From positions 62,001 through 126,000 of the forward strand of contig CAZKRM010000006.1 of NCBI GenBank assembly GCA_964555285.1: a DNA stretch of 64,000 bases. The letters run 5' to 3'. The position numbers and the translations under genes were made by a program. The notes below the pieces were generated by a model. The model did no database searches and was not told where the DNA came from. It saw nothing but the letters and a program-made list of their open reading frames with translations. Below are positions 34,264-43,368 of this stretch, piece by piece (positions within the stretch are counted from its first letter, which is position 1; every line of letters starts with the position of its first letter). The DNA is from JBBIQV01 sp964555285. GTDB lineage: Bacteria > Nitrospirota > Nitrospiria > Nitrospirales > Nitrospiraceae.

Positions 34264-35667
34264 CTACTTTTGGACTTTGGCTTTGGCGAGGTCGCCCACG
34301 ACGACGAGCGCGTACCGTTGCGGGTCGAGGTACTGTTTCGCAACGCGCTGGACATCGTCTTTGGTCACCCGCTCGATCCATTTCGGATACTGGGTGAAGT
34401 AATCCAGCCCGAGGCCGTAGAACTCGACCTGTGCCAACACCTGCGCGAGCTTTGCCGTGGAGTCGAACCGCAGCGGGAAACTCCCCATGATGAACGACTT
34501 GGCTTCGGCCAGCTCCTGGTCGGTCACGGGTGCATCGCGCATGCCCTTCAGTTCGTTCAAGACACCGGTGATCGCTTGATTTGTCGCCTCGCTCCTGGTC
34601 TGTAGATTGACCATAAAGGCACCGGGCATCAGTCGTGCGTCGAAGTGACTCATCACCCCGTAGGCGAGGCCCTGCTTGTCGCGGATCGAGTCCATCAAGC
34701 GGGAGGAAAACCCGCCGGCCCCTAGAATGTAATTCATGACGGTCACGGCGTAGTAATCCGGATTGGTTCGGCTGATCCCCGGATGCCCGAGCATGATGGT
34801 CGATTGCGTCAGGTCCCTCTCGATCAGCTGGACCATCTTGCGCTCGATCGGGTTGGGTTTCTTGAGCGCCCGCGCCGGCGGTGCCCCTTTCTTCCAGGCG
34901 CTGAAATGGGTCTGCACGAGGGCGACGGCCTGGTCGTAGGTCAGATCTCCAACAAGAGCGAGGATCGTTTGATTCGGGAGATATTCTTTCGCGTAGAAAT
35001 TCTGGACGTCTCCCAGCGTGATCTTCGCGAGCGTGTCTTCCGTGCCGTTTACCGGCCAGCGGTAAGGATGACCGTGGAAGACCAGCTGATTGAAGGCCTT
35101 CGTCGCGACATGGCCGGGGTCATCGTTATCGTTGACGATTTCGCCGAGAATTTGATTCCGAATCCGCTCGAACTCCTGCTTGTGAAAGGCTGGATGCTGG
35201 AGAATGTCGGCCAACAGGGACGCTCCCACATCCATGTCTTTCTTGAGCACGCGCACCGACGCAGTGGTAAAGTCCTCCGATGTCTTCGCCTCGAGGGAGC
35301 CGCCCACGAAATCGATCTGCTCCGCGAGTTGCTTGGAGCTGCGCGTCGTGGTGCCCTCATCCAAGAGGCCGGCGACCAAGTTGGCGAGACCGGCCTTTTC
35401 AAAGGGGTCCTGCGCCGAACCGACCTTGAGCATCGCATGGACTTCGACGATGGGCAGATAATGCTGTTCAAGGAACAGCACGGTGATCCCGTTCGCGGTG
35501 ACGAACCGCACGGGGTTGATGTCTGCTGCATGGGTTTCGTTCGAAATGAGGCCGAGGCACAACACGACGGCGATGAACAATAAATGCGTACGATTTCTCA
35601 CGCGGCGATGGGTTGCCGACCGGCCGACGAACGTCTGGTCTGTGGAGAAGCAGGACGGCGACATCAT
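34264..35667 (-). CDS. M16-family peptidase homologue lacking the HxxEH zinc site
   Basis: Exported protein with a signal peptide (LLFIAVVLCLGLISNETHA). The two-lobed M16 fold is clear (NGITVLFLEQHYLPIVEVHA, FSSRLMDSIRDKQGLAYGVM, and the late RFDSTAKLAQVLAQVEFYGL). Where M16 enzymes have HxxEH, this one reads AGLANLVAGLLDEGT, so zinc cannot be bound there. The R/Y pair of the partner lobe (FSSRL...GLAY) is kept. It is probably the non-catalytic half of a heterodimer with the active M16 protein encoded just upstream (overlap of 4 nt). It resembles mitochondrial MPP-alpha and bacterial two-subunit M16B enzymes. Confidence 0.88.
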   Translation of the reverse strand: MMSPSCFSTDQTFVGRSATHRRVRNRTHLLFIAVVLCLGLISNETHAADINPVRFVTANGITVLFLEQHYLPIVEVHAMLKVGSAQDPFEKAGLANLVAGLLDEGTTTRSSKQLAEQIDFVGGSLEAKTSEDFTTASVRVLKKDMDVGASLLADILQHPAFHKQEFERIRNQILGEIVNDNDDPGHVATKAFNQLVFHGHPYRWPVNGTEDTLAKITLGDVQNFYAKEYLPNQTILALVGDLTYDQAVALVQTHFSAWKKGAPPARALKKPNPIERKMVQLIERDLTQSTIMLGHPGISRTNPDYYAVTVMNYILGAGGFSSRLMDSIRDKQGLAYGVMSHFDARLMPGAFMVNLQTRSEATNQAITGVLNELKGMRDAPVTDQELAEAKSFIMGSFPLRFDSTAKLAQVLAQVEFYGLGLDYFTQYPKWIERVTKDDVQRVAKQYLDPQRYALVVVGDLAKAKVQK

Positions 35668-37076
35668 TGTTTCGAGGTGGTGGTTGGCATGGTGGATGGC
35701 TCTTTTCCTGGAGGAAGAGGAATGAGCGTCCCGATCGTCAACATATCGTCGAGCAAGTACTGACGTGCGACCCGTTGGACATCTTTCGCCGTCACGGCTT
35801 TCGTCCGTTCCAAGAACTGTCCCACCTTCTTCCAGCCGGCGCCGACCGTCTCCGCCTGGCCCAACAGCATGGCGGAGCGAAAGTTGGAATCCTGCTCGAA
35901 CACGTGGGACGCTTCAATTTGATTCTTAGCCCGCTGGAGTTCCAGCTCTGTCGGGGGCTCATTCTGGAGACGCCCGATCTCCTTGCGCAACGTCTCTTCG
36001 ACGGGTTCCACCTTCTGGCTGGGATTCACCAGGGTGAAAAAGTAAAAGAGCCCCGGGTCGGCCTGCATGAGGCTGTACTCGGCTCCGACCGCGAGTGCAA
36101 GTTTCTGGTCGTACACGAGGCTCTGATAGAGACGAGAACTTTTTCCGGCGGAGAGAATAGCCTCAAGAACATTCAGCGCGTAGGAGTCCTCGCTGGTGTA
36201 GTTCGGCACACGGTACCCCAGCATCACGAACGGAACCTGCGCCTCCCGTTTCAGCAGAAACCGCCGCTCGCCCCGCTGGTCCGGTTCCATGACGGTCACG
36301 GGCTTCGGCGTGGGTCCTTTCGGAATCGGCTCGAAGAGCTTGGTGATGGTAGGCATCAGCGTCTCGGCCTTGATATCGCCGACAATGACCAGGGTGGCGT
36401 TGTTGGGCGAGTAGTACGTGTCATAATGGCGTTGTAAGTCGTCCAGGGTCATGGCATCCAGATCGGCAAACCAGCCGATCACCGGCCAATGGTAGGGATG
36501 GCTCATGAAGGCTTGCGCGAACAGCGCTTCGACGAGGTGGCCCTGCGGATCGTCCTCGGTGCGCAGGCGTCGTTCTTCCTTTACCACGTCGCGCTCGGTT
36601 TGCAGCTCTTTGGCGTCCAGCAGAAGCCCCTGCATCCGATCGGCTTCCAGTTCTAGGGCCAGTTCGACCCGATCCGCCGCCAGGTTCTCGAAATAGGCCG
36701 TGAAGTCCTGGCTGGTAAACGCGTTGTCTATGCCGCCGTTTTTGCGGATGATTCGGGAGAAGGCGCCGTTGGGATATTTATTGGTCCCCTTGAACATCAT
36801 GTGTTCGAGCATGTGGGAGAGGCCTGCCCGACCCATGACTTCGTTCCGTGATCCGACCTTGTACCAGACTTGGATTGTGGCCACAGGGGCTTTGGGCACC
36901 TCGACCAGCAAGACCTTCATGCCGTTCGAGAGCACGAATTCCTTGGGGTCGGCGGCAACAGCGGAGGTGGTCCCCAGAAGTATCGCCAGGAGGAGAAAAA
37001 TAATAACGTGGGCGAGAGAACCGGATACAGCAGGCGGTCGTCGAGTCATGAGAGTTCGTTTACCATCGTTGTGCAT
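35664..37076 (-). CDS. M16-family zinc peptidase (catalytic subunit)
   Basis: Exported or periplasmic metallopeptidase. A signal peptide (VIIFLLLAILLGTTSAVAA) is followed by the catalytic site AGLSHMLEHMMFKGT (HxxEH), with the more distal Glu in the LALELEADRMQGLLL segment. The C-terminal lobe has SSRLYQSLVYDQKLALAVGA. At 470 residues it is the usual bacterial M16B size. It overlaps the inactive M16 gene by 4 nt and begins one base after the rlmN stop codon, so the three are one transcription unit. An alternative start at 37049 is possible. Confidence 0.92.
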   Translation of the reverse strand: MHNDGKRTLMTRRPPAVSGSLAHVIIFLLLAILLGTTSAVAADPKEFVLSNGMKVLLVEVPKAPVATIQVWYKVGSRNEVMGRAGLSHMLEHMMFKGTNKYPNGAFSRIIRKNGGIDNAFTSQDFTAYFENLAADRVELALELEADRMQGLLLDAKELQTERDVVKEERRLRTEDDPQGHLVEALFAQAFMSHPYHWPVIGWFADLDAMTLDDLQRHYDTYYSPNNATLVIVGDIKAETLMPTITKLFEPIPKGPTPKPVTVMEPDQRGERRFLLKREAQVPFVMLGYRVPNYTSEDSYALNVLEAILSAGKSSRLYQSLVYDQKLALAVGAEYSLMQADPGLFYFFTLVNPSQKVEPVEETLRKEIGRLQNEPPTELELQRAKNQIEASHVFEQDSNFRSAMLLGQAETVGAGWKKVGQFLERTKAVTAKDVQRVARQYLLDDMLTIGTLIPLPPGKEPSTMPTTTSKQ

Positions 37077-37077
37077 G

Positions 37078-38187
37078 CTAGCAATGGGTTTCGATCGGTG
37101 TCAAGGCGAGCGGAGAGGGTGAGTCGGCTGTGCGTCCCAGTTGGCCGCACGCGCCGAGTACGTCTCGACCCTTGCTTTTCCGTACATACGTGTCGATGCC
37201 GGCCTGTCGGAGCAAGGCTTGAAAGGAGGCGACCGACTCGTCGCTGGGGCGCTTGAATCCACTGCCTGGAAATTCGTTGAAGGGGATCAGGTTGACCTTG
37301 CAGCGGATTCCTCGCACCAGTTTCGTCAACCGGCGGGCGTCGTCTTCCGTGTCGTTGACGCCGCCGAGCAAGACGTACTCGAACGTCAGTCGGCGATGTG
37401 GAGGCAGTGGGTAGCGGCGACATGCGGCGAGCAAGGCTTTGAGCGAATGAAGGCGGTTCACGGTCGGCATGAGCTGCTCGCGCTGGGCTTCCGTCGATGC
37501 GTTGAGGGAAACGGCCAGGTTGATGCCTAAGGCTGCGACGTCTTGGAGCCGGGATGCGAGCCCGGCGGTGGAGAGTGTGATCCGGCGGGGCGAGATTCCG
37601 AGTCCCCACCGGCTATTGGTCAGCCGGGTGATCGCGTCCGACACGGCGTCGAAATTCGCCAGCGGTTCGCCCATGCCCATCAAGACCATGTTGGCCACCC
37701 GCTCGGGCGATGTCAAGTGGTTCTGCACCATGAAGACTTGTCCGATGATCTCGTGCGCGCGGAGATTGCGCATGAGTCCCATCGTGCCGGTGAGACAGAA
37801 GCCACAATCCAAGGTACAGCCGACTTGGGTCGAGAGGCACAGCGTCAGGCGGTCGGCATCGGGAATCAGGACGCTTTCGACGGTGACGCCGTCTTCCAAG
37901 GTGGACAGGAACTTCCTGGTTCCATCTTCCGACGAGAGGATGCGGCAACTGCCGGCCTTACCGATGTAGGCCTGTGTCTGGAGCATCCGCCGTTCTGCTT
38001 GGGAAAGGTCCGTCATCTCTTGAATGTCCGCGATCCGTCGTTGATACAGCCAACGAAGAATCTGCTGTGTCCGGTAGCGTGGCCAGCCGAGTGCCTTCAC
38101 CATCTGTCCCAGTGCGTGCTCGTCCAGGCTGAGGAGATTCTTACGTGAAGCTGGAGCTGGATTCTGCGGGAGAGATCGAGTATCCAT
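37078..38187 (-). CDS. rlmN: Dual-specificity 23S rRNA/tRNA adenine C2 methyltransferase RlmN
   Basis: Radical SAM enzyme that methylates A2503 of 23S rRNA and A37 of some tRNAs. The cluster motif is CTLDCGFC (Cys124, Cys128, Cys131). The additional catalytic cysteines are Cys117 (LTLCLSTQVG) and Cys347 (DVLGACGQL). ANMVLMGMGEPLANFDAV and LGGVNDTEDDAR are family signatures. The N-terminal helical domain is complete and the 369 residues match the family. It heads the unit with the two M16 peptidases. Confidence 0.95.
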   Translation of the reverse strand: MDTRSLPQNPAPASRKNLLSLDEHALGQMVKALGWPRYRTQQILRWLYQRRIADIQEMTDLSQAERRMLQTQAYIGKAGSCRILSSEDGTRKFLSTLEDGVTVESVLIPDADRLTLCLSTQVGCTLDCGFCLTGTMGLMRNLRAHEIIGQVFMVQNHLTSPERVANMVLMGMGEPLANFDAVSDAITRLTNSRWGLGISPRRITLSTAGLASRLQDVAALGINLAVSLNASTEAQREQLMPTVNRLHSLKALLAACRRYPLPPHRRLTFEYVLLGGVNDTEDDARRLTKLVRGIRCKVNLIPFNEFPGSGFKRPSDESVASFQALLRQAGIDTYVRKSKGRDVLGACGQLGRTADSPSPLALTPIETHC

Positions 38188-38251
38188 ACGCGCAGCCTAC
38201 CACAGCAAAAATTCCAGTGACAAGGCGAGCGGGATCCAATGTCCGTGGTCG

Positions 38252-38279
38252 TTGGAGAGAAGCGGCTTTGCTATATAAT
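38252..38279 (+). promoter_or_regulatory. Promoter of the slt-like gene
   Basis: TTGGAG at 38252-38257 and a perfect TATAAT at 38274-38279 with 16 nt between. The predicted transcript starts near 38286, about 15 nt before the ATG at 38301, which lacks a Shine-Dalgarno sequence. Confidence 0.55.
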
Positions 38280-38300
38280 AGAGCGAACATTCGTCACGCC

Positions 38301-40562
38301 ATGCGTCATCGCTCATCCGTCAGCACGAGAGTCTCATCGAGCCGAATGCTTCTCAGCACTCTGGTGCTGGGTGGTGTGATCGTCTCATGTTTCTTCACCG
38401 TGACGCCTGTCGGAGCCGAGCCGGGAATGTCCGACTCAATCGCCCCTTTCTTGTGTGAGACAGCCGAAGAGTGTTTCCGGGCGGCAGTTGCGACAACGAA
38501 ACAAAAACCGACAACGCCGGCTGGTCGTGAACAACAGGTGAGCGCCAAGCTCGAACGGCTCCGTTTGGTGATGGAGCGACACCCTGCGACTGTGTGGGCG
38601 AAACGCGCGGGCCTGCTCTCCGGCGTGCTGTCGGTCGAGCGCGATCCCGCGGTGTCGATCGAGTTTTTCCGTGCGGCGCAGCGCGACTTCCCGATATTAG
38701 CGGATTATGTGCGGCTCTGGATGGGCGAGGCGCTCTTGAAACAGGGCGATGCCGCGCATGCTGCGGCCATGTTCGAGTCCATCCCCCAGGTCATGTCCGA
38801 TACGAATCTGTCGGGCCGGGTGGCGTATCGGGCGGGCGAGGCATGGTATCAAGCCGGCGACTGTGTCAGTGCCGCCGAATGGCTGAGTCGAGCGACTGCG
38901 CTCAACGAGAAGGATCTCTCGGCTCCATCGGCGCTGATGCATGTGGCCGAGTGCTACCTGCGTGAAGGGCGTCACGCGGAGGGCGGCATCTTCCTCAAGC
39001 AGATTTGGATACGGTATCCCACCAGCCCTGAAGCGCGTGACGTCGAGACTCGGCTCAGCGGACAGCTTGGCGGAGAGGCGTGGGTACCGTCTTCCGACGA
39101 GCGCTATGCGCGTGCCCAAGCGTTCTTGGGGCTGGCTTTGCATGCAGAGGCGGTTGACGAGTTGCGGAAATTTCTTGCGCTCGCTCCGCATCACCCGCGA
39201 CGCTCGGAGGCGAAGCTCAAATTAGGAGTCGCCCACGTGCGGATGAAGGCCTACGACCAGGCTCGGGATCTGTTTCGTGGGCTGGCTGCGGACGGGGTTT
39301 CCGAATCCAACGAGGCGGCGGTGTGGCTGGCGCGCGTGTATCTTCGGCAGGGGCAGGGAGACAAGCTGCTTGAGTTGGCCAGGTCGTCAGACCAGTCCCT
39401 CTTGGCTGAACAGCGGGCGATGGTGCAGCTCTTCGCCGGCATCTGGCTCGAAGATGAAAACAAATTCGACGAGGCGATCGCACATTTCCGCCGGATCGTG
39501 AAGTCTGAAGCCCCCACGCCTCAACGGCTCGAGGCGCTGTGGCGAATCGGGTGGGTCCAATACCGCACGAATCGATACCGTGAGGCGATGGCGACCTTCC
39601 AGGACGTGGTGGACGCCGGAGACGGCGAGTGGGAGCCCCAGGCACTCTATTGGATGGGACGTGCGACGGAACGCGAAAGCCGCGACAAGGCCAAGGACCT
39701 CTATGGTCGTGTCTGCCGGCAGTATGTCTATACCTATTATTGTCAGCTTAGCCGTCAGCGCACGGAGATTCCTCTGCCTCCTCTCATGGCGTTGGATGGC
39801 GAGCAGGGGCACACGCTCGCGCTTCCGCTGAACAAACGGCGGGAGGTCGAACGCGAACCGGCCTATCAGCGCGCCATTGAGCTGAAGATCTTGGGGTTGG
39901 ATCACGATGCCGCCCGAGAACTGGCTGCCCTGACCGAGCGGTATGGTCGCGATCAAGAGGTCATGCTCACACTATCGACTCTGTTGAGTGAGGTGGGGGC
40001 CTATCATCAAGCCCTGCGTCTGGCCAGACTCCACTTTCGGGACAAGATCGAGCGGAGCGGAGGCTCGGTGGATCCTTCTCTGTGGAGTGCGGCGTATCCC
40101 ACCGGGCTGTTGTCTGCCATTCGTGCCCAGGGCGTGAAGCGGGTCGATCCGTACCTCGCGGCAGCGATCATCCGGGAAGAAAGCCAATATGACGGGCGTG
40201 CAGTGTCCCGCGTGGGCGCCATCGGCCTCATGCAACTCATGCCGGCAACGGCCGGCGCGGTCGCTCATCGCTGGGGCTTGCCGGGTGTGGGGCGGGATGA
40301 TCTCTTCGATCAGGAGACCAATGTCCGAATCGGCGTGCGCTATCTCGAAGAACTGTTGGAACAGTTTTCCGGCAACTTCATCGCGGCGATCGGGGCCTAC
40401 AACGCCGGGCCTGTCGTGGTCCAAAAGTGGATGGCGATGCATCTCGGACGAGAGCCCGATGAATTCGTGGAGTTGATCCCCTATCAGGAGACCCGCCAGT
40501 ATGTGAAGCGAGTGCTCCGGAGCTACCGGGAGTACCGTCGGCTCGGAGAGGTTTCTCCATAA
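38301..40562 (+). CDS. Soluble lytic murein transglycosylase (Slt70 type)
   Basis: Periplasmic peptidoglycan-cleaving enzyme. I chose the ATG at 38301 because the signal peptide follows it (MLLSTLVLGGVIVSCFFTV, cleavage near VGAEP). Earlier starts overlap rlmN. A long alpha-superhelical region of TPR-like repeats fills residues about 60-600. The SLT domain at the C-terminus has IIREESQYDGRAVSRVGAIG with the catalytic Glu, LMQLMPATAG, NVRIGVRYLEELLEQFSGN and AIGAYNAGPVVVQKW. Its 753 residues are within the usual Slt70 range. It stands alone with its own promoter, divergent from rlmN. Confidence 0.92.
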   Translation: MRHRSSVSTRVSSSRMLLSTLVLGGVIVSCFFTVTPVGAEPGMSDSIAPFLCETAEECFRAAVATTKQKPTTPAGREQQVSAKLERLRLVMERHPATVWAKRAGLLSGVLSVERDPAVSIEFFRAAQRDFPILADYVRLWMGEALLKQGDAAHAAAMFESIPQVMSDTNLSGRVAYRAGEAWYQAGDCVSAAEWLSRATALNEKDLSAPSALMHVAECYLREGRHAEGGIFLKQIWIRYPTSPEARDVETRLSGQLGGEAWVPSSDERYARAQAFLGLALHAEAVDELRKFLALAPHHPRRSEAKLKLGVAHVRMKAYDQARDLFRGLAADGVSESNEAAVWLARVYLRQGQGDKLLELARSSDQSLLAEQRAMVQLFAGIWLEDENKFDEAIAHFRRIVKSEAPTPQRLEALWRIGWVQYRTNRYREAMATFQDVVDAGDGEWEPQALYWMGRATERESRDKAKDLYGRVCRQYVYTYYCQLSRQRTEIPLPPLMALDGEQGHTLALPLNKRREVEREPAYQRAIELKILGLDHDAARELAALTERYGRDQEVMLTLSTLLSEVGAYHQALRLARLHFRDKIERSGGSVDPSLWSAAYPTGLLSAIRAQGVKRVDPYLAAAIIREESQYDGRAVSRVGAIGLMQLMPATAGAVAHRWGLPGVGRDDLFDQETNVRIGVRYLEELLEQFSGNFIAAIGAYNAGPVVVQKWMAMHLGREPDEFVELIPYQETRQYVKRVLRSYREYRRLGEVSP

Positions 40563-40586
40563 TCATCAATCATCGACTCTCGTTTC

Positions 40587-40615
40587 TTGACAAGGTGTAG
40601 TGAAGTTTCTATAGT
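40587..40615 (+). promoter_or_regulatory. Promoter of zapB-zapA
   Basis: TTGACA (40587-40592), 17 nt, TATAGT (40610-40615): nearly perfect consensus. The -10 is followed by GCGCC, as in several other promoters here. The leader to zapB is about 35 nt. Confidence 0.7.
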
Positions 40616-40653
40616 GCGCCACAATCCGTCGTGGTTGAAGAGGGACCTGGGTC

Positions 40654-40908
40654 ATGGCTATCGAACGGTTGGATGCTCTCGAAGGACGTATTCGGGAATT
40701 GGTGAGAATGGTGCAGGATCTGAAGCGTAAGAATGTGACGCTGGAGGAAGAATTGCGCGCCGCGCGCCAGCGTCTTGCGGTGCAAGACGATGCCAACCGG
40801 CGATGGGAGCACGAGCGAAACGACATCAAGTCGCGGATCGAAAAAGTGTTGGGCGAGATGGAAGTGCTCGAGTGCCTGGATGAGTCCAAGGAGGTGGCGC
40901 TTGACTAA
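40654..40908 (+). CDS. zapB: ZapB-like coiled-coil cell division protein
   Basis: An 84-residue protein that is almost entirely coiled coil (LDALEGRIRELVRMVQDLKR, then NVTLEEELRAARQRLAVQDD). Small coiled-coil proteins of this type encoded directly before zapA act like ZapB in Z-ring assembly. The stop codon overlaps the zapA start by 8 nt. The name rests on structure and position, because ZapB sequences diverge strongly. Confidence 0.7.
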   Translation: MAIERLDALEGRIRELVRMVQDLKRKNVTLEEELRAARQRLAVQDDANRRWEHERNDIKSRIEKVLGEMEVLECLDESKEVALD

Positions 40909-41197
40909 GACCATCGACGTAGAGATTTACGGCCAGAAGTACAGCATTCGCGGAGAGGCCGATGAAACCTATGTGCGCCAGTTGGCTCATTTCATCGATG
41001 AGCATATGCGAGGTTTGGCGCAAGGGATGAAGACCGCCACGCTCTCAAAGCTGGCGGTGCTCACGGCCATTAATCTCGCGCATCAGCTCTTTGAAGCGGA
41101 GAAGAAGCGGCAACAAGGCGAAGCGGATGTCGAGCGGCGCATGGTGACCCTCATGGAGTCGATCGAAGAGCAAATCCCGCCCTCCGTTCTCCGGTGA
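40901..41197 (+). CDS. zapA: Cell division protein ZapA
   Basis: FtsZ-ring stabilising protein. The TTG at 40901 is the likely start because AGGAGG lies 6 nt before it and the first residues (LTKTIDVEIYGQKYSIRGEA) match the ZapA N-terminus. The dimer helix follows (YVRQLAHFIDEHMRGLAQGM and KLAVLTAINLAHQLFEAEKK). Its 98 residues are standard. In many bacteria the region just after zapA carries the 6S RNA gene; here a long gap follows. Confidence 0.9.
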   Translation: MTKTIDVEIYGQKYSIRGEADETYVRQLAHFIDEHMRGLAQGMKTATLSKLAVLTAINLAHQLFEAEKKRQQGEADVERRMVTLMESIEEQIPPSVLR

Positions 41198-41790
41198 GAA
41201 TCGCCTTGCAATCAAGGCAGGCGTTTGTTATCGTTTCAACTAGATACGCGAAGATACCCGTGTGTGTGATGGACCAGTACAGGTGTTGGAAGAACGCGAT
41301 GGTGTCGAGATCAGAATGAGGAACAGCGTTGAAGCTGTGTTGAATGTGGAAGTGCCGATGCTCTTTGCCGCGATAGTGAGAATGTTGTTCGGGATGATGG
41401 CGAAAGCGGTCGGGCGAGTAGCGACCTTGTGTCTCACAGAGAGGGGGCGCTCCGTCCGACAGAGGGGAGAAAGTCCGTACGCGTTGGGGAATGTGGCCTT
41501 TGTTACCTCTCCAGGACACGTACACGGCGTGGGGAGAGGATCGCGGCGGCCAAGTGGGCAGCCGATCATTCCTGCGCGAGGGCGACCTCGAGCTCGGGCC
41601 AGTCGCGGTTAACGTTCATGGGAAGAGCGTTCGACTTCTTGCCGTTCTGATCTCCTTCCAGTTCTCGTCAGCGGTTCTTCCTCTCCTCGATACCGGTTTC
41701 AACGCACTCACGATCATACGTTCATGACCGGCTTGCGGCGGCAGTTGTCGTCGTGTCCTTTTTGCTTTGCCGGAGAGGGTGAGGGCTATC
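41198..41790. other. 593-nt stretch without a confident gene between zapA and rny
   Basis: Open frames exist in all three plus frames, the longest being 116 codons, but none has a ribosome site or recognisable domain. Two stems are seen: CCTTG-CAAT-CAAGG (41207-41220) and CCTCTCC...GGAGAGG (41506-41539, with inner CACG/CGTG). The position after zapA is where 6S RNA is often encoded, and the size would suit an RNA gene plus leader. I cannot recognise the 6S pattern by eye, so this remains an open stretch. Confidence 0.4.
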
Positions 41791-43356
41791 GTGCTCAGTG
41801 TATTCGCATATGTCCTGGCTGGGGTGGTCGGGGCGGTTGTAGGCATCGGCGTCTATGAACTGGTGCGTCGCCGGACCGCGGCAGCCAAACGTCAGGAAAT
41901 GGACGAACAGGCGCGCCGGCTTGTCCAGGGTGCACAACGGGAAGCGGAGAATCTGGTCAAGGAAGCAAAACTCGAAGCGAAAGATCTCGTTTTTCAAGCG
42001 AAGACGGAGTTGGAGAAAGAGCAGAAGGCAAAATTTGCCGAACTGTCTCACGTTGAGAAACGTCTGCTACAGCGAGAAGATCTTCTCGACCGGAAGCTGA
42101 GTGGCTTCGAGAAGCGCGAGCAGGAGGCGCAGCAGCGTGAACAGGAGTTGTTCAAGCGGGAAGAGGGCCTGGCGCGAAAACAGTCTGCATGCGACCAGGC
42201 CGTCAAGGAGCATCGTGAGGCGCTGGAACGAGTCGCCGGGATGACCGCGGAGGAGGCCAAGAAGCAGTTGGTGCTGGAGATGGAGAGCCAGGCGCGGTTG
42301 GAAGCGGCCGGTCTCGCCAAGCGCACGCTGGAAGAGGCCAAGGAAAACGCCGAGCGCGAAGCGCGTGAGATCATCGCGCGCTCGATCCAACGAGTGACTC
42401 GCGACTACGTGTCCGAGGCGACGATTTCCGTCGTGCCGATTCCGAACGACGCGATGAAGGGGCGCATCATCGGCCGGGAGGGTCGGAACATCCGGGCGAT
42501 CGAAGCCGCGACCGGAATCGATCTCATCATCGACGAGACTCCAGAAGCCGTCATCGTTTCGGGGTTCGATCCCTTGCGTCGAGAGATTGCCAAAGTCTCG
42601 CTCGAACGGCTGATGCACGATGGCCGGATCCATCCGACTCGGATCGAAGAGATCGTCGAGAAAGTCAAGACGGATATCGACAAGCTGATGATTGAAGAAG
42701 CGGAAAAAGTCATTTTCGAGGTGGGCCTGTCCGATTTTCATCCGGAGTTGGTCAAGGTCCTGGGACGGCTCAAATATCGGACGAGCTACGGTCAGAACAA
42801 TCTCTACCATGCACGCGAAGCGGCGTACATCTGCGGGATCATGGCGTCGGAGCTGGGGTTGGATGTGAAGCTGGCCAAACGCGGCGCCTTGCTGCACGAC
42901 ATCGGTAAAGCGGTCAGTCACGAAGAAGAGGGCCCGCATGCCATGTTGGGGGCCGAGATCGCCAAAAAGTACGGTGAGAATCCTAAAGTGGTGAATGCGA
43001 TAGCCGCGCACCATGAACAGGTAGAGCCCATCTGTCCGGAAACCGTGCTGGTCGCGTCTGCCGAAGCGCTGTCCGCGGCCAGGCCAGGGGCGAGACGGGA
43101 GGCGCTGGAATCGTACGTCAAGCGTCTGGAGAAGTTGGAATCGTTGGCGACCGGCTACAAAGGAGTTCAAAAGGCCTATGCCATTCAGGCCGGACGCGAG
43201 ATTCGAGTGATCGTGAAGCAGGAAGATATTACGGATACGGAATCCTTCCAGTTGTCGCGCGATCTGGCCAAGAAGATCGAGCAAGAATTGACCTACCCTG
43301 GTCAAATCAAGGTGACGGTGATCAGAGAGAGCCGGTACGTGGAGTACGCAAAATAA
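41791..43356 (+). CDS. rny: Ribonuclease Y
   Basis: Membrane-anchored endoribonuclease that starts mRNA decay. The GTG at 41791 has GAGGG 6 nt before it and is followed by one transmembrane helix (FAYVLAGVVGAVVGIGVYEL). A long coiled coil comes next (about 25-210), then the KH domain (AMKGRIIGREGRNIRAIEAA) and the HD domain (GALLHDIGKAVSHEEEGPHA). At 521 residues it matches the family. The gene is in the common rny-ymdB order. Confidence 0.95.
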   Translation: MLSVFAYVLAGVVGAVVGIGVYELVRRRTAAAKRQEMDEQARRLVQGAQREAENLVKEAKLEAKDLVFQAKTELEKEQKAKFAELSHVEKRLLQREDLLDRKLSGFEKREQEAQQREQELFKREEGLARKQSACDQAVKEHREALERVAGMTAEEAKKQLVLEMESQARLEAAGLAKRTLEEAKENAEREAREIIARSIQRVTRDYVSEATISVVPIPNDAMKGRIIGREGRNIRAIEAATGIDLIIDETPEAVIVSGFDPLRREIAKVSLERLMHDGRIHPTRIEEIVEKVKTDIDKLMIEEAEKVIFEVGLSDFHPELVKVLGRLKYRTSYGQNNLYHAREAAYICGIMASELGLDVKLAKRGALLHDIGKAVSHEEEGPHAMLGAEIAKKYGENPKVVNAIAAHHEQVEPICPETVLVASAEALSAARPGARREALESYVKRLEKLESLATGYKGVQKAYAIQAGREIRVIVKQEDITDTESFQLSRDLAKKIEQELTYPGQIKVTVIRESRYVEYAK

Positions 43357-43368
43357 GGAGCGAGGAAG

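Noticed and set aside
38145..38300. N-terminal extension of the slt-like protein
   Set aside because: It would overlap rlmN, lies upstream of the promoter's start point and places the signal peptide internally.
41461..41480. GGGAGAAAGTCCG resembling the conserved start of RNase P RNA
   Set aside because: The other conserved blocks of RNase P RNA (such as the AGGGTGAAA and ACAGAA regions) do not follow at the right distances.
41262..41727. Overlapping plus-strand frames of 78-116 codons in the zapA-rny gap
   Set aside because: All three phases are open at once, none has a ribosome site or a recognisable domain. Listed only as an open stretch.
42067..43305. 412-codon minus-strand frame
   Set aside because: Antisense to rny, whose KH and HD domains are unambiguous.
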